From Streptomyces sp. TRM68416 (lineage in GTDB: Bacteria; Actinomycetota; Actinomycetes; Streptomycetales; Streptomycetaceae), in assembly GCF_014596915.1 (NCBI RefSeq), contig NZ_JACVWU010000009.1, forward strand, positions 62,001 to 126,000: DNA of 64,000 nt, written 5' to 3'. The notes beneath the pieces are model-generated. The model was not told the origin of the DNA, did no database searches, and was given only the letters and a program-made list of their open reading frames with translations. A program made the translations under genes and the position numbers. Positions 16,380-24,627 of this stretch are shown here, piece after piece; within the stretch, counting starts at the first letter, position 1; each line of letters begins with the position of its first letter.

Positions 16380-17201
16380 TCACCTGCCGAGCTTCTGGAA
16401 GCGGCGCACCGCGAGCGGCAGGAAGATCGCCGTCAGGACGACCGGCCACACGCCCGCCATCAGCAGCGCGTGCTCCTCCACCCACGAGTCGCCGCCGCCG
16501 ACCGGGGTGCCGAACAGGTCGCGGGTGGCCGCGGCCGTAGAGGAGATGGGGTTCCAGGCGGCGACCCAGCCCAGCCAGTCGGGCATCAGCTGCGGCGCGA
16601 CGAAGATGCTGGAGATCATCGTCAGCGGGAAGGCCACCGCGAACAGCCCGCCCGCCGCCTCCGGGTTGGGCACGAGCAGCCCCAGCCACACGCCGATCCA
16701 GATCAGCGCGAACCGCAGCCACAGCAGCAGCCCGAACGCGGCGAGGAAGCCGAGCCCGCCGTCCGGCCGCCAGCCCATCGCGACCGCCGTGAGCATCATG
16801 ATCGCCAACTCGGCGCAGGCGACGAGCAGATCGGTCACCCCGCGCCCGGCGACCACCGCCGAGGAGGCCATGGGCATGGAGCGGAACCGGTCGATGACGC
16901 CCTTGGTGGAGTCGTAGACGACGAGCGTGGCGGTGTTGATGAAGCCGAAGGCCATGGTCATCACGAACATGCCGGGCATCAGGAAGTCCCGGTAGTCCCC
17001 GCCGCCGGGTACCTGCATGGCGCTGCCGAAGACATAGCCGTAGAGCAGCACGGAGAGGATCGGGAAGCCCAACTGCCAGGCGATGTTGACCGGTTGGCGC
17101 TGGTAGTGGGTGAGACCGCGGCGCACGATGTTCCAGCAGTCGGCGAGCAGCCAGTACGTACGGCCGCGCTCGGCCCCGGTGTTCAGGTCCACGGCGCTCA
17201 T
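16380..17201 (-). CDS. ABC-2 type exporter permease (DrrB-like)
   Basis: 273-aa integral membrane half of a drug-type ABC exporter. About six helices: FPILSVLLYGYVFGSAM, FLMPGMFVMTMAFGFINTATLVV, VTDLLVACAELAIMMLTAVAMGW, LGFLAAFGLLLWLRFALIWIGVWLGLL and a final LLMAGVWPVVLTAIFLPLAV, matching the ABC2_membrane fold, with the motif-like GVIDRFRSMPMASSAVVAGR intracellular loop that docks the ATPase. Its ATG overlaps the ATPase stop (ATGA). The operon is divergent from a TetR repressor and likely induced by the exported compound. Confidence 0.9.
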   Translation of the reverse strand: MSAVDLNTGAERGRTYWLLADCWNIVRRGLTHYQRQPVNIAWQLGFPILSVLLYGYVFGSAMQVPGGGDYRDFLMPGMFVMTMAFGFINTATLVVYDSTKGVIDRFRSMPMASSAVVAGRGVTDLLVACAELAIMMLTAVAMGWRPDGGLGFLAAFGLLLWLRFALIWIGVWLGLLVPNPEAAGGLFAVAFPLTMISSIFVAPQLMPDWLGWVAAWNPISSTAAATRDLFGTPVGGGDSWVEEHALLMAGVWPVVLTAIFLPLAVRRFQKLGR

Positions 17202-18160
17202 GCCGCCGCCTCCTTCTCGGTGCGGTGTCCGGTCAGGCGCAGGAAGACGTCGTCGAGGCTCGGCCTGCGCAGCCCGATGTCCTCCACCGGGACACCCTCG
17301 TCCTGGAGGGTGCGCGCCACCTCGGTGAGCGCGGCGACCCGGTCGGTCACCGGGGCGTGCACCCGCAACTCCCCTTCGTCCGCATCGGGTTCGCCGTCCG
17401 AGACCCGGGCCACGACCTTCACCACCCGGGGGATGTCGGACCGGTCGGCGACGACGACCTCGACGCGGTCGCCGCCGACGAGGCTCTTCAGCCCGTCCGG
17501 CGTGTCGTCGGCGATGGCCCGTCCCTGGTCGATGACGGTGATCCGGGAGGCCAGCTTGTCGGCCTCCTCCAGATACTGCGTGGTCAGCAGCACGGTGGTG
17601 CCGCTCGCCACCAACGCCCTTACGGACTCCCAGACTTCGCCGCGGCTGCGCGGGTCGAGCCCGGTCGTCGGCTCGTCCAGGAAGAGCACCGCGGGGGCGA
17701 GGATCATCGAGGCGGCCAGGTCCAGGCGGCGCCGCATGCCGCCGCTGTACTTGCCGACGCCCTTCTCGGCGGCGTCGGTCAGGTCGAACTGCTCCAGCAG
17801 CTCGGCCGCGCGCGCCTTGGCCCGCCTGCCGCCCAGGTGGAACAGGCGGCCGAACATCTCCAGGTTCTGCCGGCCGGTGAGCACCTCGTCCACTGCGGCG
17901 TACTGCCCGGTGAGCCCGATACGGGCCCGTACCTCGCGCGGCTGCCGGGCCACGTCGAGACCGGCCACCGTCGCCTCTCCGCCGTCCAGCTTCAGCAGCG
18001 TGGCCAGGATGCGGACGGCTGTGGTCTTGCCCGCGCCGTTCGGGCCGAGCAGTCCGTGCACCGTGCCCTCGCGGACGTCCAGGTCGAAGCCGTCGAGGGC
18101 GCGCTTCTCGCCGTAGCGCTTCTCCAGGCCCCGCGCCCGGACCGCGTATCCGTCGCTCAT
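17198..18160 (-). CDS. Daunorubicin-resistance-type ABC transporter ATPase (DrrA-like)
   Basis: 320-aa ATPase that powers the adjacent permease. Walker A GPNGAGKT at residues 39-46, signature YSGGMRRRLDLA, Walker B with VLFLDEPTTGLDPRSR, and the H-loop region TTQYLEEADKLA. The tail SLDDVFLRLTGHRTEKEAAA is typical of DrrA-type subunits. ATG at 18160 with AAGGGGGA upstream; four-base overlap with the permease. The 93-bp region to the divergent TetR gene carries two spaced inverted repeats. Likely confers efflux of a hydrophobic compound; no substrate can be read from sequence. Confidence 0.93.
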   Translation of the reverse strand: MSDGYAVRARGLEKRYGEKRALDGFDLDVREGTVHGLLGPNGAGKTTAVRILATLLKLDGGEATVAGLDVARQPREVRARIGLTGQYAAVDEVLTGRQNLEMFGRLFHLGGRRAKARAAELLEQFDLTDAAEKGVGKYSGGMRRRLDLAASMILAPAVLFLDEPTTGLDPRSRGEVWESVRALVASGTTVLLTTQYLEEADKLASRITVIDQGRAIADDTPDGLKSLVGGDRVEVVVADRSDIPRVVKVVARVSDGEPDADEGELRVHAPVTDRVAALTEVARTLQDEGVPVEDIGLRRPSLDDVFLRLTGHRTEKEAAA

Positions 18161-18188
18161 GGGTCCCCCTTCCCTTCTCGTTAACTGA

Positions 18189-18220
18189 GTACACCGTACC
18201 CGATTGCGCGTACGCCGTAC
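18189..18220. promoter_or_regulatory. Paired TetR operator sites
   Basis: Two 11-bp units GTACACCGTAC (18189-18199) and GTACGCCGTAC (18210-18220), each GTAC-N3-GTAC, begin exactly 21 bp apart, about two helical turns on the same DNA face. They lie midway between the divergent ABC exporter and TetR genes. TAAACT at 18241 is a plausible -10 for the TetR gene. Confidence 0.75.
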
Positions 18221-18253
18221 CCAGTTTTTTCGGGAGGTTCTAAACTGAGCACC

Positions 18254-19027
18254 ATGGCGAGCGGCAAGGACGGCACCGAGACCAGTGGCAGCGGAGACAT
18301 CGGCCGCACCATGATGCTGCTGTGGGACACCGGCAGGCGGCGCAGCCGCGGCCCCAAACCAACCCTCACCCTCGACCGGATCGTGGAAGCCGCCGTCCGG
18401 GTCGCGGACACCGAAGGGCTGGAGGCGGTCTCCATGCGGCGCGTCGCCGCGGAGCTCGGCACCGGCACGATGTCCCTCTACCGGTACGTCCCCGGCAAGG
18501 GCGAGCTGCTCGACCTGATGCTGGACCGCGTACAGCGACCCTCGGAGAACCCGGCCGACCTGGGCGACGGCGGGTGGCGGGCCGCCCTGGAGGCCCTGGG
18601 GCGGGCGACGCTCGCGCTCTACCGCCGGCACCCGTGGCTGCTCCACGTCAACCAGTCACGGCCGATCCTCGGCCCCAGCGCGCTGGACGGCATGGAGAGG
18701 GTGCTCGCGCTGATCAAGCCGATGGGGTTGAGCGACGTCGAGCTGGTCTCCGCGGTCATCGCGGTCGACGGGTACGTGGTGGGCGCGGCGCGGACGCAGT
18801 TGTACGCGCAGGAGGCCGAGCGGCGGACCGGGCTGACCGACACGGAGTTCTGGGAGGCGCAGGCGCCGGTGCTGGAGAAGGTGATGGCGTCCGGGCGGTA
18901 TCCGCTGCTGGCCGCGCTGGACGAGGAAGCGTGGGGGCCCGGCTTTGATCATTTTGAGTTTGGGTTGCAGCGGTTGCTGGATGGGCTGGAGGTTTTTGTC
19001 GCCCAGAGGGGTGGGGGTGAGGGTTGA
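18254..19027 (+). CDS. TetR-family regulator (TetR_C_1 type)
   Basis: 257-aa repressor. DNA-binding helices at about 40-85: LTLDRIVEAAVRVADTEGLEAVSMRRVAAELGTGTMSLYRYVPGKGELLDLMLDRV, as in the ActR/TcmR/TetR_C_1 branch that controls efflux pumps. The C-terminal ligand domain has HPWLLHVNQSRPILGPSALDGMERVLALIKPMGLSD. Divergent from the DrrAB-like exporter, with paired 11-bp inverted repeats between them, so it most likely represses that exporter and itself. Its ATG is only seven bases after a -10-like TAAACT, so the mRNA may be leaderless. A GCGGGT hexamer triplicate follows its stop. Confidence 0.92.
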   Translation: MASGKDGTETSGSGDIGRTMMLLWDTGRRRSRGPKPTLTLDRIVEAAVRVADTEGLEAVSMRRVAAELGTGTMSLYRYVPGKGELLDLMLDRVQRPSENPADLGDGGWRAALEALGRATLALYRRHPWLLHVNQSRPILGPSALDGMERVLALIKPMGLSDVELVSAVIAVDGYVVGAARTQLYAQEAERRTGLTDTEFWEAQAPVLEKVMASGRYPLLAALDEEAWGPGFDHFEFGLQRLLDGLEVFVAQRGGGEG

Positions 19028-19028
19028 G

Positions 19029-19053
19029 TGGCGGGTGCGGGTGCGGGTGCGTT
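19029..19053. repeat. GCGGGT microsatellite after the TetR stop
   Basis: Three GCGGGT units follow directly after the TetR stop codon (19025-19027). One of several short tandem repeats in this window placed at a gene's 3' end. Confidence 0.7.
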
Positions 19054-19065
19054 GCGGCTGGTCCC

Positions 19066-20043
19066 TCAGCCCTTTCTGAACACGCGCCGGACGCCGAAGA
19101 CCACCGCGCACGCCACCGCCACGATCAGCGCGCCCCGCTTGATGTTGCCGCCGCCGGAGTCGTCGCCTCCGTCGGACGATGAACTGCCGGTCCCTGACGG
19201 GGACTTGGAGCCGCTCCCCCCGCCCCCCTCCGGCGCGTCCTGCGGCTCCACGGAACTTCGCGAACCCTCGGCCCCGTACATGAGTTTCGTGCCGGCGGCG
19301 GTGTAGGTGACGGACTCGCCCTGGCCGAGGAAGGGGACGCGGAGGCGGTCGGTCTTCTTGATGTCGCCGCCGTTCCAGTCGTAGGCGTAGGCGCCGAAGT
19401 AGCTGCGGATGACCAGCTTTTCGCCGTTGGGGGAGAGGGCAGCGTCGGTGGCCTGGAGGTTGTCGACGGGGGCGATGGGCTTGAAGACGTTGGTGCCGGA
19501 GGGGGAGAGCTCGGCGGGGCCCTCGTACAGTTGCCCGCCCTCCTCCTTCTTGTCGACGATGTAGACGCGCCCGGTCTTGGGGTGCACGACGAGCGACTCG
19601 GCGTCACGGGCGCCGTCGGAGTACTTCACGACGTACTGGGTGGCCTTGATCGTCTGGTCGCGCAGTTGCTCGGGCTCGGGCAGGCGGTAGATCCACACAT
19701 ACGGCCAGGTGCCGCCGAGGTTGTCGCCGATGTCGCCGACCCACAGCTCGTTGCCGGGACCGATGGAGATGGCCTCGACATCGCGTGGTTCGCCCACGCC
19801 GGTCATGGTGATGGTCGCGACGGTCTCGCCGGTGGCGCTGTCGACGGCGTAGAGGTAGGCGCCGTCGTCGCTGTCGTTGTGGGTCCAGTAGATGCCCGGG
19901 TGCTGGCGGGAGGCGGCCAGGCCGCTGGACTCGGTGATGCGCGGGTCCTTGATCGTGAAGCCGTCGTTCTCGTCGGCGGATGCGGGCACGGCGAACGCGC
20001 CCACGAGGAGGGCGGCGGCGAGGACGGCGAAGGGTCGGCGCAT
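19066..20043 (-). CDS. Secreted, C-terminally anchored beta-propeller-like protein
   Basis: 325-aa exported protein. Signal peptide MRRPFAVLAAALLVGAFAVPASA with cleavage before DEND (about residue 24). The body has repeated beta-strand blocks (SGLAASRQHPGIYWTHNDSDDGAYLYAVDS; VEAISIGPGNELWVGDIGDN; AESLVVHPKTGRVYIVDK; TDAALSPNGEKLVIRSY) typical of propeller/WD40-like or esterase-like phytase folds. A Gly/Ser-rich linker precedes a C-terminal membrane helix (GALIVAVACAVVFGV) and a basic tail, so it stays anchored outside the membrane. ATG at 20043 fits the signal peptide. Function unknown. Confidence 0.82.
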   Translation of the reverse strand: MRRPFAVLAAALLVGAFAVPASADENDGFTIKDPRITESSGLAASRQHPGIYWTHNDSDDGAYLYAVDSATGETVATITMTGVGEPRDVEAISIGPGNELWVGDIGDNLGGTWPYVWIYRLPEPEQLRDQTIKATQYVVKYSDGARDAESLVVHPKTGRVYIVDKKEEGGQLYEGPAELSPSGTNVFKPIAPVDNLQATDAALSPNGEKLVIRSYFGAYAYDWNGGDIKKTDRLRVPFLGQGESVTYTAAGTKLMYGAEGSRSSVEPQDAPEGGGGSGSKSPSGTGSSSSDGGDDSGGGNIKRGALIVAVACAVVFGVRRVFRKG

Positions 20044-20132
20044 GTCACCAAGACTGCCATCCCGCCTGCTGATTGGCGGGGCGTGTCCGGCCTCACACCC
20101 CACCCGCCCCGCCGATCGTCCATCATGAGCGG

Positions 20133-20807
20133 ATGCTCAGGTTCATGCCCGTCGGCGACTCCCAGACGATCGGAAGCGCGGGCGAACACACATGGCGTTA
20201 CCGGCTGTGGCAGCACCTGCGCGAGACGTACGGCGGCCCCTTCGCCGTCGTCGGCCCGCGCGAGACGCTCTACGACAAGGCGACCGACGCGCCCACCTCG
20301 TACGAGTACGCCGACCCCGACTTCCCCCGCGGCCACCTCGCCGGCTGGGGCGAGGGCTGGCTGCACATGGCCCCGCTGATCGGCGACGCGGTCCGGGAGC
20401 ACCGGGCGGACGTCCTGCTGGTCGCCCTCGGCCTGATCGACCTGGGCTTCTACACGAACGCCGAGCAGACGGCGGAGAACGTCCGGTCCTTCGTGGCGCA
20501 GGCGCGGGCGGCCCGGCCGCGGGTGCGGATGGTGATCCTGCCGGTCATCCCGAACGTCCGCGCGGAACAGGATCCGCCCTTCGCCGCCCAGGTGACCCTC
20601 TTCAACGAGCTGCTCGCCAAGGCGGTGGCCGACCTGGACGAGCCCCGGTCGCCCCTGCTGCTGGCGTCGCCTCCGGCCGCGTACGACATCAACTTCGACA
20701 CGTACGACGGCACGCATCCGAACGCCAGCGGCGAGCACAAGATCGCCGGGGCCTTCGCGGAGGCGATGTGGCAGGGGTGGGGAATCGGGCACACGTACGC
20801 GGTCTGA
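20133..20807 (+). CDS. SGNH/GDSL-type hydrolase
   Basis: 224-aa esterase/lipase-type hydrolase without a signal peptide. Block I is FMPVGDSQTIGSAGEHTWRYRLWQHL with the catalytic serine in GDS at about residue 9; block V carries the Asp-His pair in YDGTHPNASGEHKIAGAFAEAM near the C-terminus. The usual block III Asn is less clear (LLVALGLIDLGF in place of GxND). Starts at the ATG at 20133, 89 bp from the divergent propeller gene. Substrate unknown; the altered block III could shift activity. Confidence 0.85.
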   Translation: MLRFMPVGDSQTIGSAGEHTWRYRLWQHLRETYGGPFAVVGPRETLYDKATDAPTSYEYADPDFPRGHLAGWGEGWLHMAPLIGDAVREHRADVLLVALGLIDLGFYTNAEQTAENVRSFVAQARAARPRVRMVILPVIPNVRAEQDPPFAAQVTLFNELLAKAVADLDEPRSPLLLASPPAAYDINFDTYDGTHPNASGEHKIAGAFAEAMWQGWGIGHTYAV

Positions 20808-20905
20808 ACAGGTTGACCGAATCCGGGCGTCTCCTGGTCACCGTGCGTATCGTTGTACTGCGCGGCTGCCCCTGCCCGTGGGAGCAGCCGGGGAGGAGCG
20901 CCACG

Positions 20906-21493
20906 ATGACCGTCTGTGACGACAGGATCGAGATGGCCGAAGCCAGCGACGAGCTCACTCTGGACATCATGTTCGAGTGGCTTGAGAAGATGCCCATCCC
21001 CGAGGGAACAAAGATCGAGATCGTCGGGGGGAACATCTTCATGTCGCCGCAGCGGCACACTCACTTCCAGATCATCTTCGACGTCTTGGAGCAGCTGCGC
21101 ACCAGGTACCCGCGCAATCGGCTGGCGTCGGACGTAAGGATCGATTTCCCCGGGCACCTGAACGGCTTCGCGTGTGACGTAGCAGCAGTGGCCGAGCGCT
21201 CGGTGAAGGACGAAAAGGGGCGCTGGCGCTATCAGGACGTCGAGTTTGTGGCAGAGGTCATCTCCAAGGACACCGCCGCCAACGGCTACGGCCCCAAGAA
21301 GACTGCCTACGCCGTCGCCAAAGTCCCCGTCTACCTCATCGCCGATCCCTACCAGGGAAAGTGCCACCTCTACACCCAGCCCAAGGACGGGGAGTACATC
21401 GCCAAACTCTCCGTCAGCTTCGGGGCGGACGTCGACATGACCACCACCCACCTCGAACTCACCCTCAAGACCGATGAGTTCCCCCGCGACTGA
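20906..21493 (+). CDS. Uma2-family putative restriction endonuclease
   Basis: 195-aa protein of the Uma2 (DUF820) family, which has a PD-(D/E)xK nuclease fold and is very abundant in Streptomyces. Family features: EGTKIEIVGGNIFMSPQRHTHFQIIFDVLEQLR at the start, the strand with FACDVAAVAER for the metal-binding aspartate, and VEFVAEVISKDTAANGYGPKKTAYAVAKVPVYLIADP with E and the following Lys residues. ATG at 20906 with a GGAGGAG seven bases upstream; the frame is also open further upstream but that part overlaps the hydrolase gene. Biological target unknown. Confidence 0.88.
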   Translation: MTVCDDRIEMAEASDELTLDIMFEWLEKMPIPEGTKIEIVGGNIFMSPQRHTHFQIIFDVLEQLRTRYPRNRLASDVRIDFPGHLNGFACDVAAVAERSVKDEKGRWRYQDVEFVAEVISKDTAANGYGPKKTAYAVAKVPVYLIADPYQGKCHLYTQPKDGEYIAKLSVSFGADVDMTTTHLELTLKTDEFPRD

Positions 21494-21511
21494 CTGACAG
21501 AATCCGATCGC

Positions 21512-22153
21512 ATGGCGATCATCCACCACACCACCCTCAAGCCCACCAAGCTCGAACTCCTCACCGACTGGCTCCCCACCCGCCCCTGGTACGTCGGCGA
21601 CGGCACACCGGAGTTGACGAAGTCCGGGGGCTTCCGGCTGGACGACCCGGCGGGTGAGGTCGGGATCGAGTTCATGGTGGTGACCGATGGTGACGGGGTC
21701 GCCTACCTCGTCCCCCTCACGTACCGCGGCGCCCCCCTCCCCGGCGCCGAGGACGCCCTCGTAGGCACCATGGAGCACGGAGTGCTGGGCAAGCGCTGGG
21801 CCTACGACGGCTGCCACGACCCGGTGCTGGTCGCCGAGTTGTTCGCCCTGGTCGAGGGACGCGCCCAGGCGCAGGCGCAGAGCGTCGACAACACACCCGA
21901 CCACGAGATCACCCGTTCCTGCGCCTACGACGGACCCGGCGGCCTGCGCGCGCACGGCCCCGCCGTGGACGACGAGGCCGGCACCCTGCTCCCCGCCGCC
22001 CCGGACGGCACCACCCTGTACCTCCACCGCCGCCCCGCCCTCCCCGACACCCCTCCCCCGGGCGCGGCGGGCCACCTCGCCGGGCACTGGACCACCCCCG
22101 ACGGCACCCGCACCCGCGCCCTCTTCGCCGACCTGCGCACCCCCACCGGCTGA
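21512..22153 (+). CDS. Standalone maltokinase N-terminal-cap-like protein
   Basis: 213-aa protein resembling the N-terminal cap domain of mycobacterial maltokinase, without any kinase domain. Supporting pattern: TKLELLTDWLPTRPWYVGDG at the start, GIEFMVVTDGDGVAYLVPLTYRGAPLPGAEDALVGTMEHGVLGKRWAYDGCHDPVLVAELF in the middle. The C-terminus is Pro/Ala-rich and ends at a WTTPDGTRTRALFADLR motif. Starts 18 bp after the Uma2 stop and may be co-transcribed. No activity is known for such free caps; the assignment rests on pattern memory, so it is moderate. Confidence 0.65.
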   Translation: MAIIHHTTLKPTKLELLTDWLPTRPWYVGDGTPELTKSGGFRLDDPAGEVGIEFMVVTDGDGVAYLVPLTYRGAPLPGAEDALVGTMEHGVLGKRWAYDGCHDPVLVAELFALVEGRAQAQAQSVDNTPDHEITRSCAYDGPGGLRAHGPAVDDEAGTLLPAAPDGTTLYLHRRPALPDTPPPGAAGHLAGHWTTPDGTRTRALFADLRTPTG

Positions 22154-22165
22154 CACCGGTATCCC

Positions 22166-22187
22166 CTTGCTTAGAGTCCACTCCACG
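22166..22187 (+). promoter_or_regulatory. Putative MerR-type promoter/operator of the aldo/keto reductase gene
   Basis: CTTGCTTAGAGTCCACTCCACG has GAGT-CC-ACTC dyad symmetry just downstream of a -35-like TTGCTT, a layout like that of MerR-family promoters. The -10 is poor and no MerR gene is near, so this is tentative. Confidence 0.4.
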
Positions 22188-22204
22188 CCGTTGGCTGGTG
22201 AACC

Positions 22205-23197
22205 ATGAAGTACACGCAGCTCGGACGCACGGGACTCAAGGTCAGCCGACTCGTCCTCGGCACCATGAACTTCGGTCCGCAGACAGACGAGGCCGACAGC
22301 CACGCGATCATGGACGCGGCGCTGGACGCGGGCATCAACTTCTTCGACACCGCCAACGTGTACGGCTGGGGCGAGAACAAGGGCCGTACCGAGTCGATCA
22401 TCGGCAGTTGGTTCGCCCAGGGTGGCGAGCGCCGCGACAAGGTGGTGCTCGCCACCAAGGTGTACGGCAACATGGGCGCCGACGGCGCGGCGGCCTGGCC
22501 GAACCACGACAAGCTGTCGGCGGTCAACATCCGCCGGGCGGTCGACGCCTCGCTCAAGCGGCTCGGCACCGACTACATCGACGTCTATCAGTTCCACCAC
22601 ATCGACCGGAACACGCCGTTCGAGGAGATCTGGCAGGCCATCGACGTCCTGGTCCAGCAGGGCAAGATCCTCTACGCCGGTTCCAGCAACTTCCCCGGCT
22701 ACAAGATCGCCCAGGCCAACGAGACCGCCGCCCGGCGCGGCTCCTTCGGTCTGGTCAGCGAGCAGTGCCTGTACAACCTCTACGAGCGCCGCGCCGAGAT
22801 GGAGGTCATCCCGGCCGCGCAGGACTACGGTCTGGGCGTCATCCCCTGGTCGCCGCTGCACGGCGGGCTGCTCGGCGGGGTCATCAGGAAGGAGGCGGAG
22901 GGCGGCCGCCGCGCTTCGGGACGCGCGGCCGAGACGCTCGCGGACCCGGCGGCCCGTGCCCGTCTCCAGTCCTACGAGGACCTGCTCGACAAGCACGGCG
23001 TCGAGCCCGGCGAGGCCGCCCTGGCCTGGCTGCTCACCCGCCCTGGCGTGACGGGCCCGATCGTCGGTCCGAGGACGCAGGAGCAGCTGGACTCGGCGGT
23101 GCGGGCGGTGGAGCTGGAGCTGAGCGAGGAGCTGCTGGCGGGCCTGGAGGAGGTCTTCCCGGGGCCGGGTCCGTCTCCGGAGGCGTTCGCCTGGTAG
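22205..23197 (+). CDS. Aldo/keto reductase
   Basis: 330-aa NADPH-dependent oxidoreductase of the AKR superfamily (TIM barrel). Seen: MKYTQLGRTGLKVSRLVLGTMNFG, catalytic Asp and Tyr in FFDTANVYGWGENKGRTESIIG, the catalytic Lys in VVLATKVYGNMG, the His in YIDVYQFHHIDRNTPFEEIWQAID, and the NADPH motif near the end (GVTGPIVGPRTQEQLDSAV). Close to the AKR11/YajO-type enzymes. ATG at 22205 with GGTGA upstream. Physiological carbonyl substrate unknown. A compound hairpin terminator follows. Confidence 0.93.
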   Translation: MKYTQLGRTGLKVSRLVLGTMNFGPQTDEADSHAIMDAALDAGINFFDTANVYGWGENKGRTESIIGSWFAQGGERRDKVVLATKVYGNMGADGAAAWPNHDKLSAVNIRRAVDASLKRLGTDYIDVYQFHHIDRNTPFEEIWQAIDVLVQQGKILYAGSSNFPGYKIAQANETAARRGSFGLVSEQCLYNLYERRAEMEVIPAAQDYGLGVIPWSPLHGGLLGGVIRKEAEGGRRASGRAAETLADPAARARLQSYEDLLDKHGVEPGEAALAWLLTRPGVTGPIVGPRTQEQLDSAVRAVELELSEELLAGLEEVFPGPGPSPEAFAW

Positions 23198-23214
23198 CGG
23201 CTCGGCCGGGGCAC

Positions 23215-23252
23215 GGGGAACTGTGCGGCCGGACGCCGGCCGTCGGTTCCCC
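23215..23252. terminator. Nested-hairpin bidirectional terminator
   Basis: The outer stem GGGGAAC/GTTCCCC (23215-23221 with 23246-23252) encloses an inner stem CGGCCGG/CCGGCCG (23226-23232 with 23236-23242). It separates the convergent aldo/keto reductase and small membrane protein genes. Confidence 0.7.
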
Positions 23253-23257
23253 GGCCC

Positions 23258-23347
23258 TCACCTGCCGATCGCCGACGCGAGAGCCACCACGACGAACATC
23301 AGCACGAGCGCACCGGCCATGATCCGGTTCCGAGTTTTCGGGTCCAC
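23258..23347 (-). CDS. 29-residue single-pass membrane peptide
   Basis: A 29-aa reading frame starting with GTG at 23347: a basic start (MDPKTRNRI) followed by a single hydrophobic helix MAGALVLMFVVVALASAIG and a final Arg. It lies 10 bp downstream of thpR on the same strand and ends just before a terminator, so it is the last gene of that operon. Similar tiny one-helix proteins are common in Streptomyces. Support is the composition and position; the ribosome site is weak. Confidence 0.55.
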   Translation of the reverse strand: MDPKTRNRIMAGALVLMFVVVALASAIGR

Positions 23348-23357
23348 GGGAACGAGC

Positions 23358-23930
23358 CTAACCGCCCGCCCCGAACGCCCACCGGGCGGCCGCCTCGTAC
23401 CGCGGCTGTTCCCCCGGTACGCCGGACTTCGGCAGGCGGCTGCGGACCAGCGCCAGCTCCTGCACCGTCCAGCGTGCGCCGGTGAAGTCGTCCAGCGCCG
23501 CCAGGCACTCCCGCACGTCCGCCGGCTGCCGGCTCCGGGCCAGCGTCAGGTGGGCCTTGTAGCGCCGGTGCTCGCCCATCGGCACGCCCGCCTTGCGTCC
23601 GGCCGCCTCCGCGCGCTCGGCCAGCAGCCGCAGGGCGTCGAGGTCGCCCTCGGCCCCGGCCCACAGGGCCCTGCCGTGGCCGAACTGCCCGCCGCCGCGC
23701 AGGGCCAGCGCGAAGGGCGCGGTGCGGTGCGCGGCCCGCTCCAGCCGTGCCGACAGGTCCGGTACGCGTTCGTCGTCGACGTCTCCGTAGAAGGCGAGGG
23801 TGAGGTGCCAGCCGGGGCGGCCGGTCCAGCGGAGCGTGTCCGAGCCGGGCAGCCGCCGCAACCCGTCCACCGCGCGGGCGAGTTCGCGGACCGCCTCCTC
23901 GGGCGGCAGCACGGCCGCGAAGAGTCTCAT
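23358..23930 (-). CDS. thpR: RNA 2',3'-cyclic phosphodiesterase (2'-5' RNA ligase family)
   Basis: 190-aa 2H phosphoesterase that opens RNA 2',3'-cyclic phosphates. Both catalytic HxT motifs are present: WHLTLAFYGDV (about residue 43) and YKAHLTLARSRQP (about 125), and the N-terminus MRLFAAVLPPEEAVRELARAV is typical of ThpR/LigT. ATG at 23930, divergent from a GNAT gene 26 bp away. Followed by a 29-aa membrane peptide gene. Confidence 0.92.
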   Translation of the reverse strand: MRLFAAVLPPEEAVRELARAVDGLRRLPGSDTLRWTGRPGWHLTLAFYGDVDDERVPDLSARLERAAHRTAPFALALRGGGQFGHGRALWAGAEGDLDALRLLAERAEAAGRKAGVPMGEHRRYKAHLTLARSRQPADVRECLAALDDFTGARWTVQELALVRSRLPKSGVPGEQPRYEAAARWAFGAGG

Positions 23931-23956
23931 GGAACCCAGCCTGCCACCATGGGCGC

Positions 23957-24481
23957 ATGAAGATCACGATCAGGGACGGCGGGCCCGCCGACATTCCCGC
24001 GATACTCGGCATGCTCGACAGCTGCGTGGAGTGGCTGGTCGCGCAGGGGCGCACCGGCCAGTGGGGGACGCGGCCGCTGTCGGGGCAGGCGAAGACGGTG
24101 GAGTCGGTCACCCGGTACATGACGGAGGGCCGTACGTTCATCGCCGAGGCCGACGGGGTGCCGGCCGGCACCCTCAGCCTCACCGACGGGCCCGGCGCCT
24201 ATCTGGCCCACCTCCCGCCGGCCGGCGAGCCCGAGCGGTACATCCACTGGCTCGCCTCCGACCGCCGCTTCAAGGGCCACGGCGTGGGCAGCGCCCTCCT
24301 CGCGCACGCCGCCGAGGTGACCCGGCAGGCGGGCGTGGGACTGCTGCGCGTGGACTGCTACGCGGGCGGCGACCGCCGGCTCGTGGCGTACTACGAGGCG
24401 AACGGCTTCACCCCGACACAGACGTACACCGCCGGGACGGACGGCGACTGGCCGGGCCAGGTGCTGGCCAGGCGCGTCTGA
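23957..24481 (+). CDS. GNAT-family N-acetyltransferase
   Basis: 174-aa acetyl-CoA-dependent acetyltransferase. Acetyl-CoA binding motif A is IHWLASDRRFKGHGVGSALLAHAAEVTRQ (R/Q-x-x-G-x-G/A form as KGHGVG), followed by motif B GLLRVDCYAGGDRRLVAYYEANGFTPT. ATG at 23957, close to the divergent thpR. Substrate not predictable. Confidence 0.87.
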   Translation: MKITIRDGGPADIPAILGMLDSCVEWLVAQGRTGQWGTRPLSGQAKTVESVTRYMTEGRTFIAEADGVPAGTLSLTDGPGAYLAHLPPAGEPERYIHWLASDRRFKGHGVGSALLAHAAEVTRQAGVGLLRVDCYAGGDRRLVAYYEANGFTPTQTYTAGTDGDWPGQVLARRV

Positions 24482-24521
24482 GCGACCCGGCGCATACGAC
24501 TGCGGCGCGACAGCGCTCCAG

Positions 24522-24551
24522 AGGGGCGCGGGGAACTGCGCGAGCAGCCAC
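24522..24551 (+). repeat. Dispersed intergenic element, copy 2
   Basis: Matches the minus strand of 759-788 at about 28 of 30 bases (shared GGAACTGCGCGAGCA core). Sits in the 146-bp gap between the convergent GNAT and MFS genes; nothing else is evident in that gap. Confidence 0.7.
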
Positions 24552-24627
24552 GACGAGCCCTCAGCCGAACGACACGGGACCTGCCGAAGCGGCCGGGGGC
24601 GACCCGCCCCCGCCGCTTCGGCACCCG

